Shown here: piece after piece, positions 8,003 through 15,700 of the stretch
Numbering within the stretch: position 1 is the first letter of the stretch
How the letters are laid out: the number at the start of each line of letters is the position of its first letter
Assembly: GCF_025517535.1 (NCBI RefSeq)
Contig: NZ_JAOPKC010000008.1
Location: 1-64,000, forward strand
DNA length: 64,000 nt
Reading direction: 5' to 3'
From: Halapricum hydrolyticum
GTDB taxonomy: Archaea; Halobacteriota; Halobacteria; Halobacteriales; Haloarculaceae
Program-made: the position numbers and the translations under genes
Notes under the pieces: model-generated
Told to the model about the DNA's origin: nothing
What the model saw: the letters and a program-made list of their open reading frames with translations, nothing else
Database searches by the model: none

Positions 8003-8287
8003 GTGGTTCACGAAGTCGTTCTGACGGAGACAGTGGTCGAAACGCTGGAACAGTTTGAGACGGACGACGCAGAGCGGATCATCACCAAGCTGGAGGACAT
8101 CGGTGACTTCCCGGACCACTTTCTGGACCGGCTGAAGAACCATCCTGGCTATAGGCTCCGTGTCGGCGACTTTCGCGTGCTGATCGATTGGGACAAGGAC
8201 AACGAAGTGATCTACGCCATCGACGCCTTCGAGCGGAGGAAGGAGTACCGCGAGCTCGGGAAGTACCGTGAAGTATGGGGGTCGTAG
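8003..8287 (+). CDS. RelE/ParE-family toxin
   Basis: A 94-residue protein starting at a GTG codon. The fold signature includes IITKLEDIGDFPDHFLDRLK and YRLRVGDFRVLIDWD, followed by IYAIDAFERRKEYREL, all standard for RelE-type mRNA interferases. Basic residues in the RLRVGDFR strand are kept. It belongs to the RHH gene upstream. The last codons overlap the start of the following MntA fragment, and that junction looks like a recombination breakpoint rather than a natural operon overlap. Confidence 0.87.
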   Translation: MVHEVVLTETVVETLEQFETDDAERIITKLEDIGDFPDHFLDRLKNHPGYRLRVGDFRVLIDWDKDNEVIYAIDAFERRKEYRELGKYREVWGS

Positions 8288-8520
8288 CGGGACGACGACT
8301 GAGCCTTAGAACCGACGCCGTCGACGTTGCCGATCTGGAGACGATCCGCCCGGAAGTGGGAGCAACAGCGCTCACAGACGGGACAGTACTCGTCGGTGAC
8401 CGATCGACGGTGGACACGTATCGCAAGCGGTTCGCACGCGAACGAGCGGACGATGACACGCACAGCGACCGGATGGAACAATTCGATGCGATCCTCGAAC
8501 GGCTCGATGCCAAGGTATGA
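8275..8520 (+). pseudogene. MntA-like nucleotidyltransferase, C-terminal fragment
   Basis: The 81-residue frame (VVAGRRLSLRTDAVDVADLE and RSTVDTYRKRFARERADDDT) matches the C-terminal half of MntA-type nucleotidyltransferases found before HepT genes in haloarchaea. The N-terminal half with the GS-x-D-x-D catalytic motif is absent, replaced by the end of the relE gene. A HepT remnant follows with a 4-nt overlap, which confirms the origin. Catalytic function is impossible. Confidence 0.7.
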
Positions 8521-8951
8521 CGGTTCCGGACGACATCGAGATCAGGATTGTGGAGAAAGCCGCGCACGTCGAGGAAGCGATCTCTGTGCTTGCCGAAAAG
8601 CGAGCGCTCGACCCGGAAACCTATCGAACCGATCGGGACAACGCGCGATCGTCGAGCGGGAGTTCCAAACCGCAATCGAAGCCTGTATCGACATTGCGGG
8701 GCTCTTGATTCGCACACTCGATGCAGATGCCCTGAGACCTACGCCGAGCGGTTCGCCACCCTTTCCGAGCTGGGTGTTCTTTCGTCGGAAACAAGTGACA
8801 AGATGCAACAGGCCGCCGGGTTTCGAACATCCTCGTCTACCAATACGGGAACGATATCGATGACACAGAAGTGTACGAACACCTGCAAACTGAACTTCCA
8901 GTGCTCGTGATGTTTCTTCAGGAAGTGAAGGAACACCTCGAAGACGCATAG
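8517..8951 (+). pseudogene. HepT-like (HEPN) toxin with several frameshifts
   Basis: Coding pieces in successive frames read IEIRIVEKAAHVEEAISVLA, then QRAIVEREFQTAIEACIDIA, then TYAERFATLSELGVLSSETS and finally NILVYQYGNDIDDTEVYEHL to the stop at 8951. Together they cover a whole HepT protein of about 140 residues. Frame changes fall near 8638, 8735 and 8823. The HEPN catalytic R-x4-6-H motif (normally RNxLVHxY) reads R-NILVYQY, so the histidine is also replaced by tyrosine. This toxin is dead at several levels. Confidence 0.85.
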
Positions 8952-9015
8952 TCACACTGTTTGTAGCCACGACCCGCAGGCCTTTCCTATCCACATCACC
9001 CTGCATTGACACACG

Positions 9016-9930
9016 ATGGCTGAGACGGACCTCACTGGCCGAACAATACTGATCACTGGCGGAGCCGGGTTCATCGGCAGCCACATCGCCGACGCCCTCA
9101 CCACAGACAACGACGTCACCGTTCTCGACGACCTCTCGTCAGGCTCACGCGAGAACGTCCCGGACGGCGCAACGTTCATCGAAGGCGACGTCCGGGACGA
9201 CGACACCCTCAAAAACGCGGCAGCAGACGCAGACGTGATCTTCCACGAGGCCGCGATCGTCAGCGTCCAGCAATCGATCGACCAGCCCCAACGCTGCCAG
9301 GACGTCAACCTCACCGGGACGCTCGCCGTCCTCGAAGCAGCACGCCGGGAAGACGCCCGCGTCGTCTTCGCGTCCAGCGCCGCGATCTACGGCGAGCCGA
9401 CGGGCGTCCCGATCGACGAGGCCGAACCGACAGCACCCGCCTCACCGTACGGCATCGACAAATGTGCGGCCGACCAGTACGTGCGCACCTATCACGACCT
9501 CTACGGACTCGACACGGTCGCACTCCGGTATTTCAACGTCTACGGGCCCGGACAGACCGGCGGCGACTACAGCGGCGTGATCAGCATCTTCCGCGAGCAA
9601 GCCCTGACTGGCGACCCGATCACCGTCGATGGCGACGGCTCGCAGACGCGGGATTTCGTCCACGTCGAGGACGTCGTCCGCGCGAACCTCCTCGCCGCGA
9701 CCACGGACGCCGTCGGAACCGCCTACAATATCGGCACGGGCACGGAGACGTCGATCCAGACGCTCGCCGAGACCGTCCAGTCGATCGCGGACACCGACTC
9801 GCCGATCGTCCACGGCGAGCCCCGGCCCGGCGACATCGACCGCAGCTGTGCCGACGTGACGCGTGCCCGGGAGCAACTCGGCTACGAACCGAAGATATCC
9901 CTCGAAGAAGGACTGCGGACGCTGTTTTGA
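9016..9930 (+). CDS. NAD-dependent epimerase/dehydratase (UDP-glucose 4-epimerase-like)
   Basis: A 304-residue extended short-chain dehydrogenase. The NAD-binding motif TGGAGFIGS lies at about residues 14-22, the FASSAAIYG serine strand near 120, and the YGIDK catalytic Tyr-x3-Lys near 145. ALRYFNVYGPGQ and TRDFVHVEDV are typical of nucleotide-sugar epimerases. It probably interconverts UDP-sugars for surface glycans. It is intact and sits alone between decayed toxin-antitoxin genes. The exact sugar specificity is not readable. Confidence 0.9.
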   Translation: MAETDLTGRTILITGGAGFIGSHIADALTTDNDVTVLDDLSSGSRENVPDGATFIEGDVRDDDTLKNAAADADVIFHEAAIVSVQQSIDQPQRCQDVNLTGTLAVLEAARREDARVVFASSAAIYGEPTGVPIDEAEPTAPASPYGIDKCAADQYVRTYHDLYGLDTVALRYFNVYGPGQTGGDYSGVISIFREQALTGDPITVDGDGSQTRDFVHVEDVVRANLLAATTDAVGTAYNIGTGTETSIQTLAETVQSIADTDSPIVHGEPRPGDIDRSCADVTRAREQLGYEPKISLEEGLRTLF

Positions 9931-9970
9931 GCGTCCGAAAGACTGCCATCAAACTCGCACTTCTATCGGA

Positions 9971-10429
9971 TCAGGGCGCAGCAGCTGCCGTGTCGTTCCC
10001 CTCTGGATCAAACGGAAGGTTGATCACGAGTTTGTCGAACCAGACGACTGGGCGCTTGCTCTGGCCGTCTTCTTCGAAGAAGATGATACCGAGTTGGGCA
10101 AGCCGACTGAGTTCCTCGTGGACGTTCTTCACGTCCCGGTCAACGACCCGTGCTGTCTCGTTAATGCTGGATGGCTCTTCCCGACGAATGGCCTCGATCA
10201 GATCGAGTACACGCGGCGTCAGCGTCTCCATAAGGTCGTCGTAGCTCGTGAACGAGAGCGTCGGTAGAGAATCCACCGCGTCGCCCCGTTCGAGCGCCTC
10301 GATCCCGTCGATGACGTCATCGTGGAACTCACTGGATGATTTCACCGTTACGACGAGGGTTGATTCGGACCGAAGCTGTTCGCGTTCCATTGGGTGCAGC
10401 GGCGGTGTGGTATCGTGCATGGATATCAC
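9971..10429 (-). CDS. HTH antitoxin, TumA/HVO_A0114-like
   Basis: A 152-residue protein. An N-terminal region (LRSESTLVVTVKSSSEFHDD) is followed by LTPRVLDLIEAIRREEPSSI and NETARVVDRDVKNVHEELSR, a winged helix of the HVO_A0114 family. The gene starts 15 bp after the stop of a DUF6516 gene, the arrangement of TumE-TumA toxin-antitoxin pairs. Two palindromes in the promoter are likely binding sites. The likely role is antitoxin and autorepressor. Confidence 0.8.
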   Translation of the reverse strand: MISMHDTTPPLHPMEREQLRSESTLVVTVKSSSEFHDDVIDGIEALERGDAVDSLPTLSFTSYDDLMETLTPRVLDLIEAIRREEPSSINETARVVDRDVKNVHEELSRLAQLGIIFFEEDGQSKRPVVWFDKLVINLPFDPEGNDTAAAAP

Positions 10430-10444
10430 CGTAGTGTAGTGGTC

Positions 10445-10783
10445 TCACGTGACATCGAACTCGGATTTCGGGATCTCGCTCCAGAACCGTTCCCAGAGTT
10501 CGACCATCCCGGGGAACGTGATGATGTCTGGTTCGGGGTCCGGTGCGACGTGCAGTTCGTGGCCTTTGGTGTCCTCGTGCGAGTTGTCGTACCGACGAAT
10601 CGTCCCATCTGCAAGTGTGCGGGGAGGATCCGGCTCTGTCGCGCCGTAGTGAAGCTTGCAGGCCCACCCCGACGGGTATACGTCACGATCTGTCCGCATG
10701 CAGAACACACGGACGATAGTCCCGTCAGGGTACTTCCTCCCCTCGCTCACCCTATCAAGATCATCGCCGGTCAGTGAGGCCAT
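10445..10783 (-). CDS. TumE-like toxin (DUF6516)
   Basis: A 112-residue protein. It contains YPDGTIVRVFCMRTDRDVYP and ATEPDPPRTLADGTIRRYDN, then HELHVAPDPEPDIITFPGM, a pattern seen in DUF6516 proteins, now named TumE-type toxins. It is the first gene of a two-gene operon with a TumA-like regulator. Its ATG at 10783 lies 8 bp from a perfect palindrome. The biochemical activity of this family is not evident from sequence. Confidence 0.78.
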   Translation of the reverse strand: MASLTGDDLDRVSEGRKYPDGTIVRVFCMRTDRDVYPSGWACKLHYGATEPDPPRTLADGTIRRYDNSHEDTKGHELHVAPDPEPDIITFPGMVELWERFWSEIPKSEFDVT

Positions 10784-10790
10784 CCTCGTC

Positions 10791-10838
10791 TATTGGTACG
10801 CATACCAATACAATAAGTCTATTGGTTAGTGGACCAAT
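10791..10838. promoter_or_regulatory. Paired palindromic operators of the tumE-tumA operon
   Basis: TATTGGTA-CGCA-TACCAATA (10791-10810) and ATTGGT-TAGTGG-ACCAAT (10821-10838) share the half-site ATTGGT and flank the expected TATA region of the operon transcribed to the left. Two spaced sites with the same half-site point to cooperative autorepression (inference). Confidence 0.65.
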
Positions 10839-10909
10839 GGTCGGAGCCACGCCGCTTCCAGACCGACAGCCACAGAACATTTTTGCCGTGAACGCGCGAA
10901 CCATCGCGT

Positions 10910-11335
10910 ATGCCGAACGAACGTGACGTGATGCTGGATACCGTCAGAGAGGGAGTCTGTTCTGATCCGGCGGTCGAATTCGCGCTCGCGTTCGGTTCGT
11001 ACGTCGACGGCAATCCCACAGAAGGCTCCGATCTCGATCTGGCGATCAAATTCGTCGATCGGCTGTCGGCTGGCGAGCGGTTCCGGAAGCGATATCAGCT
11101 CTCCGGGCACGCACAGGATCCCGACGCGCCGTTCGTCGATATTTCCGATGTCGAAGAACTCCCTCTGAAAGTCGCATACAAAGCGGTCACCGGGGAGTTC
11201 GTCTGTGGTGACGACAGCCGGTTTCGAGACTACAGGGTGCGTATCGAACGCAGATACGAAGAGGAGTCCGATCGGATCGACGGACGGCAGCGCGAAGTGA
11301 TCGACCGGATCGCCGAGGAGGGACTCCATGGCTGA
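10910..11335 (+). CDS. MntA-like nucleotidyltransferase antitoxin
   Basis: A 141-residue minimal nucleotidyltransferase. The motif ALAFGSYVDGNPTEGSDLDL (about residues 24-43) has the GS dipeptide and the D-x-D metal ligands, so it should be active. MntA proteins neutralise HepT toxins by AMPylating them. The partner gene overlaps the end by 8 nt but is reduced to 16 codons, so this antitoxin has lost its toxin. The C-terminal helical region (IERRYEEESDRIDGRQREVI) is normal. Confidence 0.87.
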   Translation: MPNERDVMLDTVREGVCSDPAVEFALAFGSYVDGNPTEGSDLDLAIKFVDRLSAGERFRKRYQLSGHAQDPDAPFVDISDVEELPLKVAYKAVTGEFVCGDDSRFRDYRVRIERRYEEESDRIDGRQREVIDRIAEEGLHG

Positions 11336-11378
11336 CGCCGACGTCGTTGCGATCAAGCCGGGACACATCGAGCGATGA
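11328..11378 (+). pseudogene. HepT toxin stub cut by a transposon
   Basis: The frame MADADVVAIKPGHIER followed by a stop matches the first codons of HepT proteins (start overlapping mntA as usual). Sequence typical of an IS200/IS605 right end (TTGACTTCCTCTCCCG, 11382 onward) follows at once. No remainder of hepT is seen on the far side of the element, so the toxin gene was both interrupted and deleted. Confidence 0.7.
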
Positions 11379-11394
11379 ATTGACTTCCTCTCCC

Positions 11395-11504
11395 GTGTAG
11401 AGTGATCCAATTGTAACCTGTAAACTACCCCTCCCTACTCCCTCGGCGTAAACGCCTCAGTTCTTGAGGGAGGGGCTTTGATGTGGACTCCCGGCAATCA
11501 CCTA
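11395..11504 (-). ncRNA. Right-end structured RNA (omega/reRNA-like) of the tnpB element
   Basis: Directly after the tnpB stop, the strand folds into a 9-bp stem (CCCCTCCCT at 11428-11436 with AGGGAGGGG at 11467-11475) enclosing a second hairpin GGCGT-AA-ACGCC (11445-11456). This is the position and form of the guide-scaffold RNA that TnpB proteins use. The guide part would be the flanking sequence past the right end. The exact RNA ends are not determined. Confidence 0.6.
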
Positions 11505-12752
11505 TCAAACCGATTGATAGCCGTTGCCGTTCTGCGTCCCACCAGTTATACGCACGTCTACTGGTGCGTCTGCGCTCCCCGACATGGGCGAGGAACGCAG
11601 GCTATGTGTCCGCTTGCGCATATACCGCAACGCGATATTCTTCGCACCATTATAATCCGCATTGACCTCGTAGCCGCATTTCAGGCACTTGAACTGCTCA
11701 CCGTCACGATTATCCTCATGCGTGAAGCCACAATCAGTGCGTGAACAGCGTTGACTCGTATGGTCTGGGTCAACCTGTTCAACCGCGACACCCTGTTCTG
11801 GAGCTTTGTACTCAACGTACTCGACAAGCCGACGAAACGCCCACATATGATGCCAGTCAGCGTGTGGAAGGCGCTCTCGGATATCGGTCAAATCCTCGAA
11901 CACGATTACATCACAGTCGTGGGCAACCGCTTCGTCAACGATTTCGTTGGCGACAGTGTGGATGTACTGTTTCCGCCATGCACGCTCACGCTTTCCAAGC
12001 CGGAGTAATGCGTTGTGGGCGGCTTGGGTGCCACGCTGTTGCATCTCTGCCCGACGTTTTTCGAACTCGTGAATCCAGTGGTCGTACTCGTCACCGCTCC
12101 AGAACGTGCCGGTTGAGGCGACGGCGAGACTGTTCACGCCGAGGTCGATACCGAGGACTGTTTGGTGCCCGGTATCGTCCGAAACCTCGATTTCAACAGC
12201 CTCGCCATCGTCGTCCACTTTCCGTGTTGTGACGTGGAAATAGAACTCGTTGCTGGCTTGGTCGTACTGGAGTGTACTCGTCCGAAACTCGTAGTCTTCA
12301 GACAAGACGTATTCCTCGTAGGGTGTTGGACTGTCTGCCGGCAGTTCAAACTCGAACTCGACTCGTCCGTTGACTGTGGCGAGTGAAATTTTGTTCCGGT
12401 AGAACGTCGCACTTCGTTTGTCAAACACGATACTCCACGAGGTGAACTCCGGCTTGTTCGTCCGTTTACCCTTTTTCCAGCGGTCTACTCCGCTGTCAAC
12501 AGCGTGGACGGCACGCCGGATGGCTTCTTGGACGAGATTCGCATTGAGGTCTGTTTCATCCTTGAGTCGGTCGTAGAGCGCGTCTCTCGCTTTGCTGTTT
12601 GACGTAACACAGTTCTTGTAACTGGTGTTGTCCCAGCAGTAGTCACTGGCTTGGTTCGCACAGTAGCGGAATTGGTCTGCGGTTTCATGGAGGTCATCAT
12701 GGTACTCGTCGGGGACGACGAGTTTGACCGGTGCAGTACGTCGGACCTCCAT
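11505..12752 (-). CDS. tnpB: TnpB-type RNA-guided nuclease (IS200/IS605 OrfB)
   Basis: A 415-residue TnpB. The split RuvC domain has all three catalytic acids: aspartate in LGIDLGVNSLAVAST, glutamate in VIVFEDLTDIRERL and aspartate in VNADYNGAKNIALR. The zinc ribbon reads CSRTDCGFTHEDN with the second pair in FKCLKCG. The N-terminal region (KLVVPDEYHDDLHETADQFR) is the usual helical RNA-binding part. Length is normal and no frame is broken, so the protein is probably an active RNA-guided DNA nuclease. The C-terminal tail (GSADAPVDVRITGG) is typical of haloarchaeal copies. Confidence 0.93.
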   Translation of the reverse strand: MEVRRTAPVKLVVPDEYHDDLHETADQFRYCANQASDYCWDNTSYKNCVTSNSKARDALYDRLKDETDLNANLVQEAIRRAVHAVDSGVDRWKKGKRTNKPEFTSWSIVFDKRSATFYRNKISLATVNGRVEFEFELPADSPTPYEEYVLSEDYEFRTSTLQYDQASNEFYFHVTTRKVDDDGEAVEIEVSDDTGHQTVLGIDLGVNSLAVASTGTFWSGDEYDHWIHEFEKRRAEMQQRGTQAAHNALLRLGKRERAWRKQYIHTVANEIVDEAVAHDCDVIVFEDLTDIRERLPHADWHHMWAFRRLVEYVEYKAPEQGVAVEQVDPDHTSQRCSRTDCGFTHEDNRDGEQFKCLKCGYEVNADYNGAKNIALRYMRKRTHSLRSSPMSGSADAPVDVRITGGTQNGNGYQSV

Positions 12753-12920
12753 AATTCAGATGTGTTCTTGTGGGTCCTTAATAATTGGGAGTCAGACTGG
12801 TATAGTAGCGTGGGTTGGTTGTCTATGGTGTCGGCTTCCTCTCCGGCCTACTCGTTCGCTTCGCTCACTCCTTGAGGCCGGAGGCTCCGCCTTGTAACCG
12901 CTGAATATTAGGGAGAGCCA

Positions 12921-13037
12921 ATGAGTAGTGCTGACGGGAGTACAGCCGAGGAGTACGGATCAGTCGAGATCGACGACCGTGGTCGCTTGACTTCTTCCCG
13001 CGCTGAAGTGCGAGACTTTTTCCTCGGTTATCCGTAA
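12921..13037 (+). pseudogene. AbrB-type antitoxin stub ending in a transposon end
   Basis: The frame starts MSSADGSTAEEYGSVEIDDR and GRLT, the beginning of a SpoVT/AbrB domain, then changes abruptly at about 12988 into TTGACTTCTTCCCGCGCTGA. This is a hairpin-bearing sequence (CCGCGCTGAAGTGCGAG) like IS200/IS605 right ends. The remaining codons to the stop are encoded by the insertion. It is an antitoxin cut by a transposon end that no longer has a transposon attached. Confidence 0.6.
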
Positions 13038-13045
13038 GCTCTGGC

Positions 13046-13492
13046 TCACATCGCGTCGCCGGTATCGACCGGCACGCGTGTCAATCCCAGCGTTCGGAAG
13101 TCGTCTTCGAACGCGAAGATGTACTCGATATCGAATTCGTCGCTGAGGACTGCATTGAGGTGGTCGACGAACGAAATCTGCTGATCATCATACGCAGTGA
13201 ACTGCTCGACAGTTCGTTCGAACAGCGAAGCAGTGACCTCAAGGACGTTGAACGTCGACGACGCCCGGATCGTTCGGAGTGCCTCGGCAGCTGCGCGGTG
13301 ACCGACACCGTACAGCAATGTCGTCGCCGTCTCTGAGAGCACGTATCTGCTCGTGAAGATCGGCCCATAGGGCAGATTTCGATCCCGAATCCCGTCTATC
13401 ACGCTCGTCGCGCGGTCGTGATGTACATCGTCTGCGTCGAACAGCGCCACGAACGCGTTCGTATCGACGAACAGCGGCCGCGGCTCGCTCAC
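13046..13492 (-). CDS. PIN-domain toxin (VapC-like)
   Basis: A 148-residue PIN protein. PLFVDTNAFVALFDADDVHH opens with the first catalytic aspartate. YVLSETATTLL supplies the central glutamate, and ISFVDHLNAVLSDEF with FAFEDDFRTLGL the C-terminal acidic cluster. The start codon overlaps the stop of the upstream winged-helix gene by 4 nt, so the two form a translationally coupled pair. It is an intact module at the right edge of the toxin-antitoxin region. Confidence 0.88.
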   Translation of the reverse strand: MSEPRPLFVDTNAFVALFDADDVHHDRATSVIDGIRDRNLPYGPIFTSRYVLSETATTLLYGVGHRAAAEALRTIRASSTFNVLEVTASLFERTVEQFTAYDDQQISFVDHLNAVLSDEFDIEYIFAFEDDFRTLGLTRVPVDTGDAM

Positions 13493-13839
13493 GAGTCAGC
13501 CCCGTAGAGAAGATCGTCGACCTGCTCGGAGAGGTTCTCACGTCCCGAGGAGATCACTGGACGGTCGACGAAGATCGGATCGTCGGGATCGACCGGATTC
13601 GGATCGGCGTCTTCGCGCCGCCAGTAGACGATGCGCCCGGACGTTTTCCGACGTCCGACCCGGCCCTGATCGTGCAGCCGATCGAGTTTCCGACGGGCGG
13701 AGTCCCGCGAACAACCGGTGACAGTGGCGACGTCACCGGACGTGACGACGGGGCCGTCAACTGTTTCGAACACCTCGAGTACGTCTGCAAGCGTGACCTG
13801 CTCGGTGAACTGCCCCTTCTCGTCACGGTTTTTGCTCAT
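13489..13839 (-). CDS. Winged-helix antitoxin of the PIN module
   Basis: A 116-residue protein. The start MSKNRDEKGQFTEQVTLADV at 13839 is chosen over further upstream codons because it begins the conserved part. The wHTH reads VTSGDVATVTGCSRDSARRK followed by LDRLHDQGRVGRRKTSGRIV with its wing. Such proteins are paired with PIN toxins in haloarchaea. GCATCGATGC, a 10-bp palindrome at 13853-13862, lies 14 bp upstream and could be an operator. Confidence 0.82.
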   Translation of the reverse strand: MSKNRDEKGQFTEQVTLADVLEVFETVDGPVVTSGDVATVTGCSRDSARRKLDRLHDQGRVGRRKTSGRIVYWRREDADPNPVDPDDPIFVDRPVISSGRENLSEQVDDLLYGADS

Positions 13840-14059
13840 ACGAGAACGTCCGGCATCGATGCGGAAATTCCTTACGCTGTATCCAGTATGGGAAAGCTGT
13901 GCCGTTCGATACACCCGTCCAGATTTGCCGGATGACAGTAGACAGAAGCTTACAGCTGAGAAACCCGACGAGAAGTAGAAAAGAGATATTCACCAACACC
14001 AACAAGACAGCGGTGAGAGCTATGAGAACATCAGCTATATCGTTGGTAGCTGACAGCAC

Positions 14060-15523
14060 CTAGTCTCGACCCAGAACAGTTTCCACCAGGTCACCCAGCA
14101 CCTTCCAGATCTGTCGGATGACGATCGCGACGTCGACCCGGAACGACTGCCGTCGGATGTACTCCACGTCGTAGCGGAGCTTCTGTTCCGGTTCGTGGCC
14201 CGTCACGTCGTTGATCTGGGCCAGTCCAGTCAATCCAGGCCGGACGAACCAGCGACGACGCCAGTCCGTGACGCCTTCTTCGCGTTCGATATCTTCGTCG
14301 AGTTCCGGGCGCTCGGGGCGCGGCCCGACGACGCTCATGTCGCCGACGAGAATCGACCACAGCTGCGGGATCTCGTCGAAGTGAGTCTTGCGAAGGATCC
14401 GACCGACACGAGTTACGCGCGGGTCGCGCCCGCCGGCGTCCTCTTCACTCAGCTTCACGCCGGTCTTGGATTCCGCGTCCGGAATCATACTCCGGAACTT
14501 GTACACGGTGAAGGTCTCGCCGAACTCCGCGGTTCGTTCCTGGCTGTAGAACACGGGCCCGGGACTGTCGAGCTTGATCGCCACGGCGATCAGGGCCAGC
14601 AACGGCGACGCCACCAGCAGTCCGAACCCGGCGAACGCGACGTCGAAGGCGCGCTTGACGACCCGATCCTGCCAGTCCCAGGGCTCGACGTCGATGTCGA
14701 GGATCTCCTGGCCGGGCGTGTCCGAGACGAGGACGGTATCGGCCTTCTCGCGGTGGATCTTCGCGTCGACGCCGAACTCGTGGCAAGTCGCGAGTACGCC
14801 GAAGAACTCCTCGCGATCGGTCTCGTTGAACGCGAAGACGGCGGTGTCGACGTCGTAATCGACGAATATCGACTCGAGCCGGGAGAGCCCGCCGAGATAC
14901 GACACGTTGACCCCGGCGGCCGGTCGCTCGCGGACGAGCCCGGCACCGTCGGTCGCCGCAACGGCCATCCCGTCGTCGTCACCGTTCCCGGTCGAGTAGG
15001 GCGTCGGCGGCGCGACATAGCCGACGATGGGCGCGTCGATCGCCGAGGTAATGCGACCGATCTCGACGGGATCGTCGCCGATGATGAGCGCGCGCTCGGG
15101 GTCGTCGGTCGGCCGGTGGCGGATCGCCACGAGCCACAGCGGGATCGCGATCGCGAGGAGCCCGAAGGTGACCAGCAGCGTCGCCCGCGGCACGCGCGAG
15201 GAGTGATCGAAGTACCCGACCGTCGCCAGCCCTAGCCCGGCCACGAAGACGCGACGCTCGGCCCGGAAGATCGTGTTCAGGATGCGACGCGGCCGGGGCT
15301 TGTACAGCGGGGCGAGCAACGCCGTCACGATGCCCGTCACGAGGACGAGCCGGAACACCAGGTCCTCGCCCGACAGCACCACTGGTCGCAGTCGCTCGGC
15401 GACTGGAACCGTCGACACCACGACGTTCTGGACGCCCTCGGTATTGGCCACGAGCACCGCCGCTACTGTGAGCAACGCCACGCCAGCCCCACTCACGGCC
15501 CGATACCGGTGACCGGTAACCAT
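14060..15523 (-). CDS. Polyprenyl-phosphate sugar-1-phosphate transferase
   Basis: A 487-residue membrane protein of the WcaJ/exopolysaccharide transferase type. There are four or five N-terminal membrane helices, then a CoA-binding-like middle part (ALIIGDDPVEIGRITSAIDA). The bacterial sugar transferase domain occupies about residues 285-480: VKRAFDVAFAGFGLLVASPL, a membrane-dipping helix, then SPGPVFYSQERTAEFGETFT, VYKFRSM and the VRPGLTGLAQIN motif. It should load the first sugar-phosphate onto a lipid carrier for surface glycan synthesis, which suits UppP and the AglB-like gene nearby. Confidence 0.92.
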   Translation of the reverse strand: MVTGHRYRAVSGAGVALLTVAAVLVANTEGVQNVVVSTVPVAERLRPVVLSGEDLVFRLVLVTGIVTALLAPLYKPRPRRILNTIFRAERRVFVAGLGLATVGYFDHSSRVPRATLLVTFGLLAIAIPLWLVAIRHRPTDDPERALIIGDDPVEIGRITSAIDAPIVGYVAPPTPYSTGNGDDDGMAVAATDGAGLVRERPAAGVNVSYLGGLSRLESIFVDYDVDTAVFAFNETDREEFFGVLATCHEFGVDAKIHREKADTVLVSDTPGQEILDIDVEPWDWQDRVVKRAFDVAFAGFGLLVASPLLALIAVAIKLDSPGPVFYSQERTAEFGETFTVYKFRSMIPDAESKTGVKLSEEDAGGRDPRVTRVGRILRKTHFDEIPQLWSILVGDMSVVGPRPERPELDEDIEREEGVTDWRRRWFVRPGLTGLAQINDVTGHEPEQKLRYDVEYIRRQSFRVDVAIVIRQIWKVLGDLVETVLGRD

Positions 15524-15700
15524 CTGGACGTGTGTTACATCGAATCGACAATAAAACTACCCGTTCGTCGACCAGGTATCTGCCCGCCAGATCGGTTGAA
15601 CTGAGTGTTCAATCATGTAAGACTTAATAACCATAATATTCGTGTCACTGGTTACGGACGGTTCGTGTCACGAAACCCCGACGCGACGCAGAGACCGAAA

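Larger units (their letters stand above)
11379..12900 (-). mobile_element. IS1341-type (tnpB-only IS200/IS605-like) element
   Basis: The unit has a tnpB gene (11505-12752) and a structured right end at 11395-11504. No tnpA (Y1 transposase) is present, so movement would need a transposase in trans. The left limit is uncertain and lies between 12755 and about 12900, where a GC-rich imperfect repeat around CGGCCTACTCGTTCGCTTCG occurs. The right limit lies close to the truncated hepT. A second, differently worded right-end-like sequence at 11382-11400 suggests nested or successive insertions. Confidence 0.65.

Noticed and set aside
13823..14059. 78-residue minus-strand open frame with a hydrophobic stretch
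   Set aside because: It overlaps the start of the wHTH antitoxin gene, has no ribosome-binding site or conserved motif, and its second half is low-quality sequence. Kept out of the gene list.
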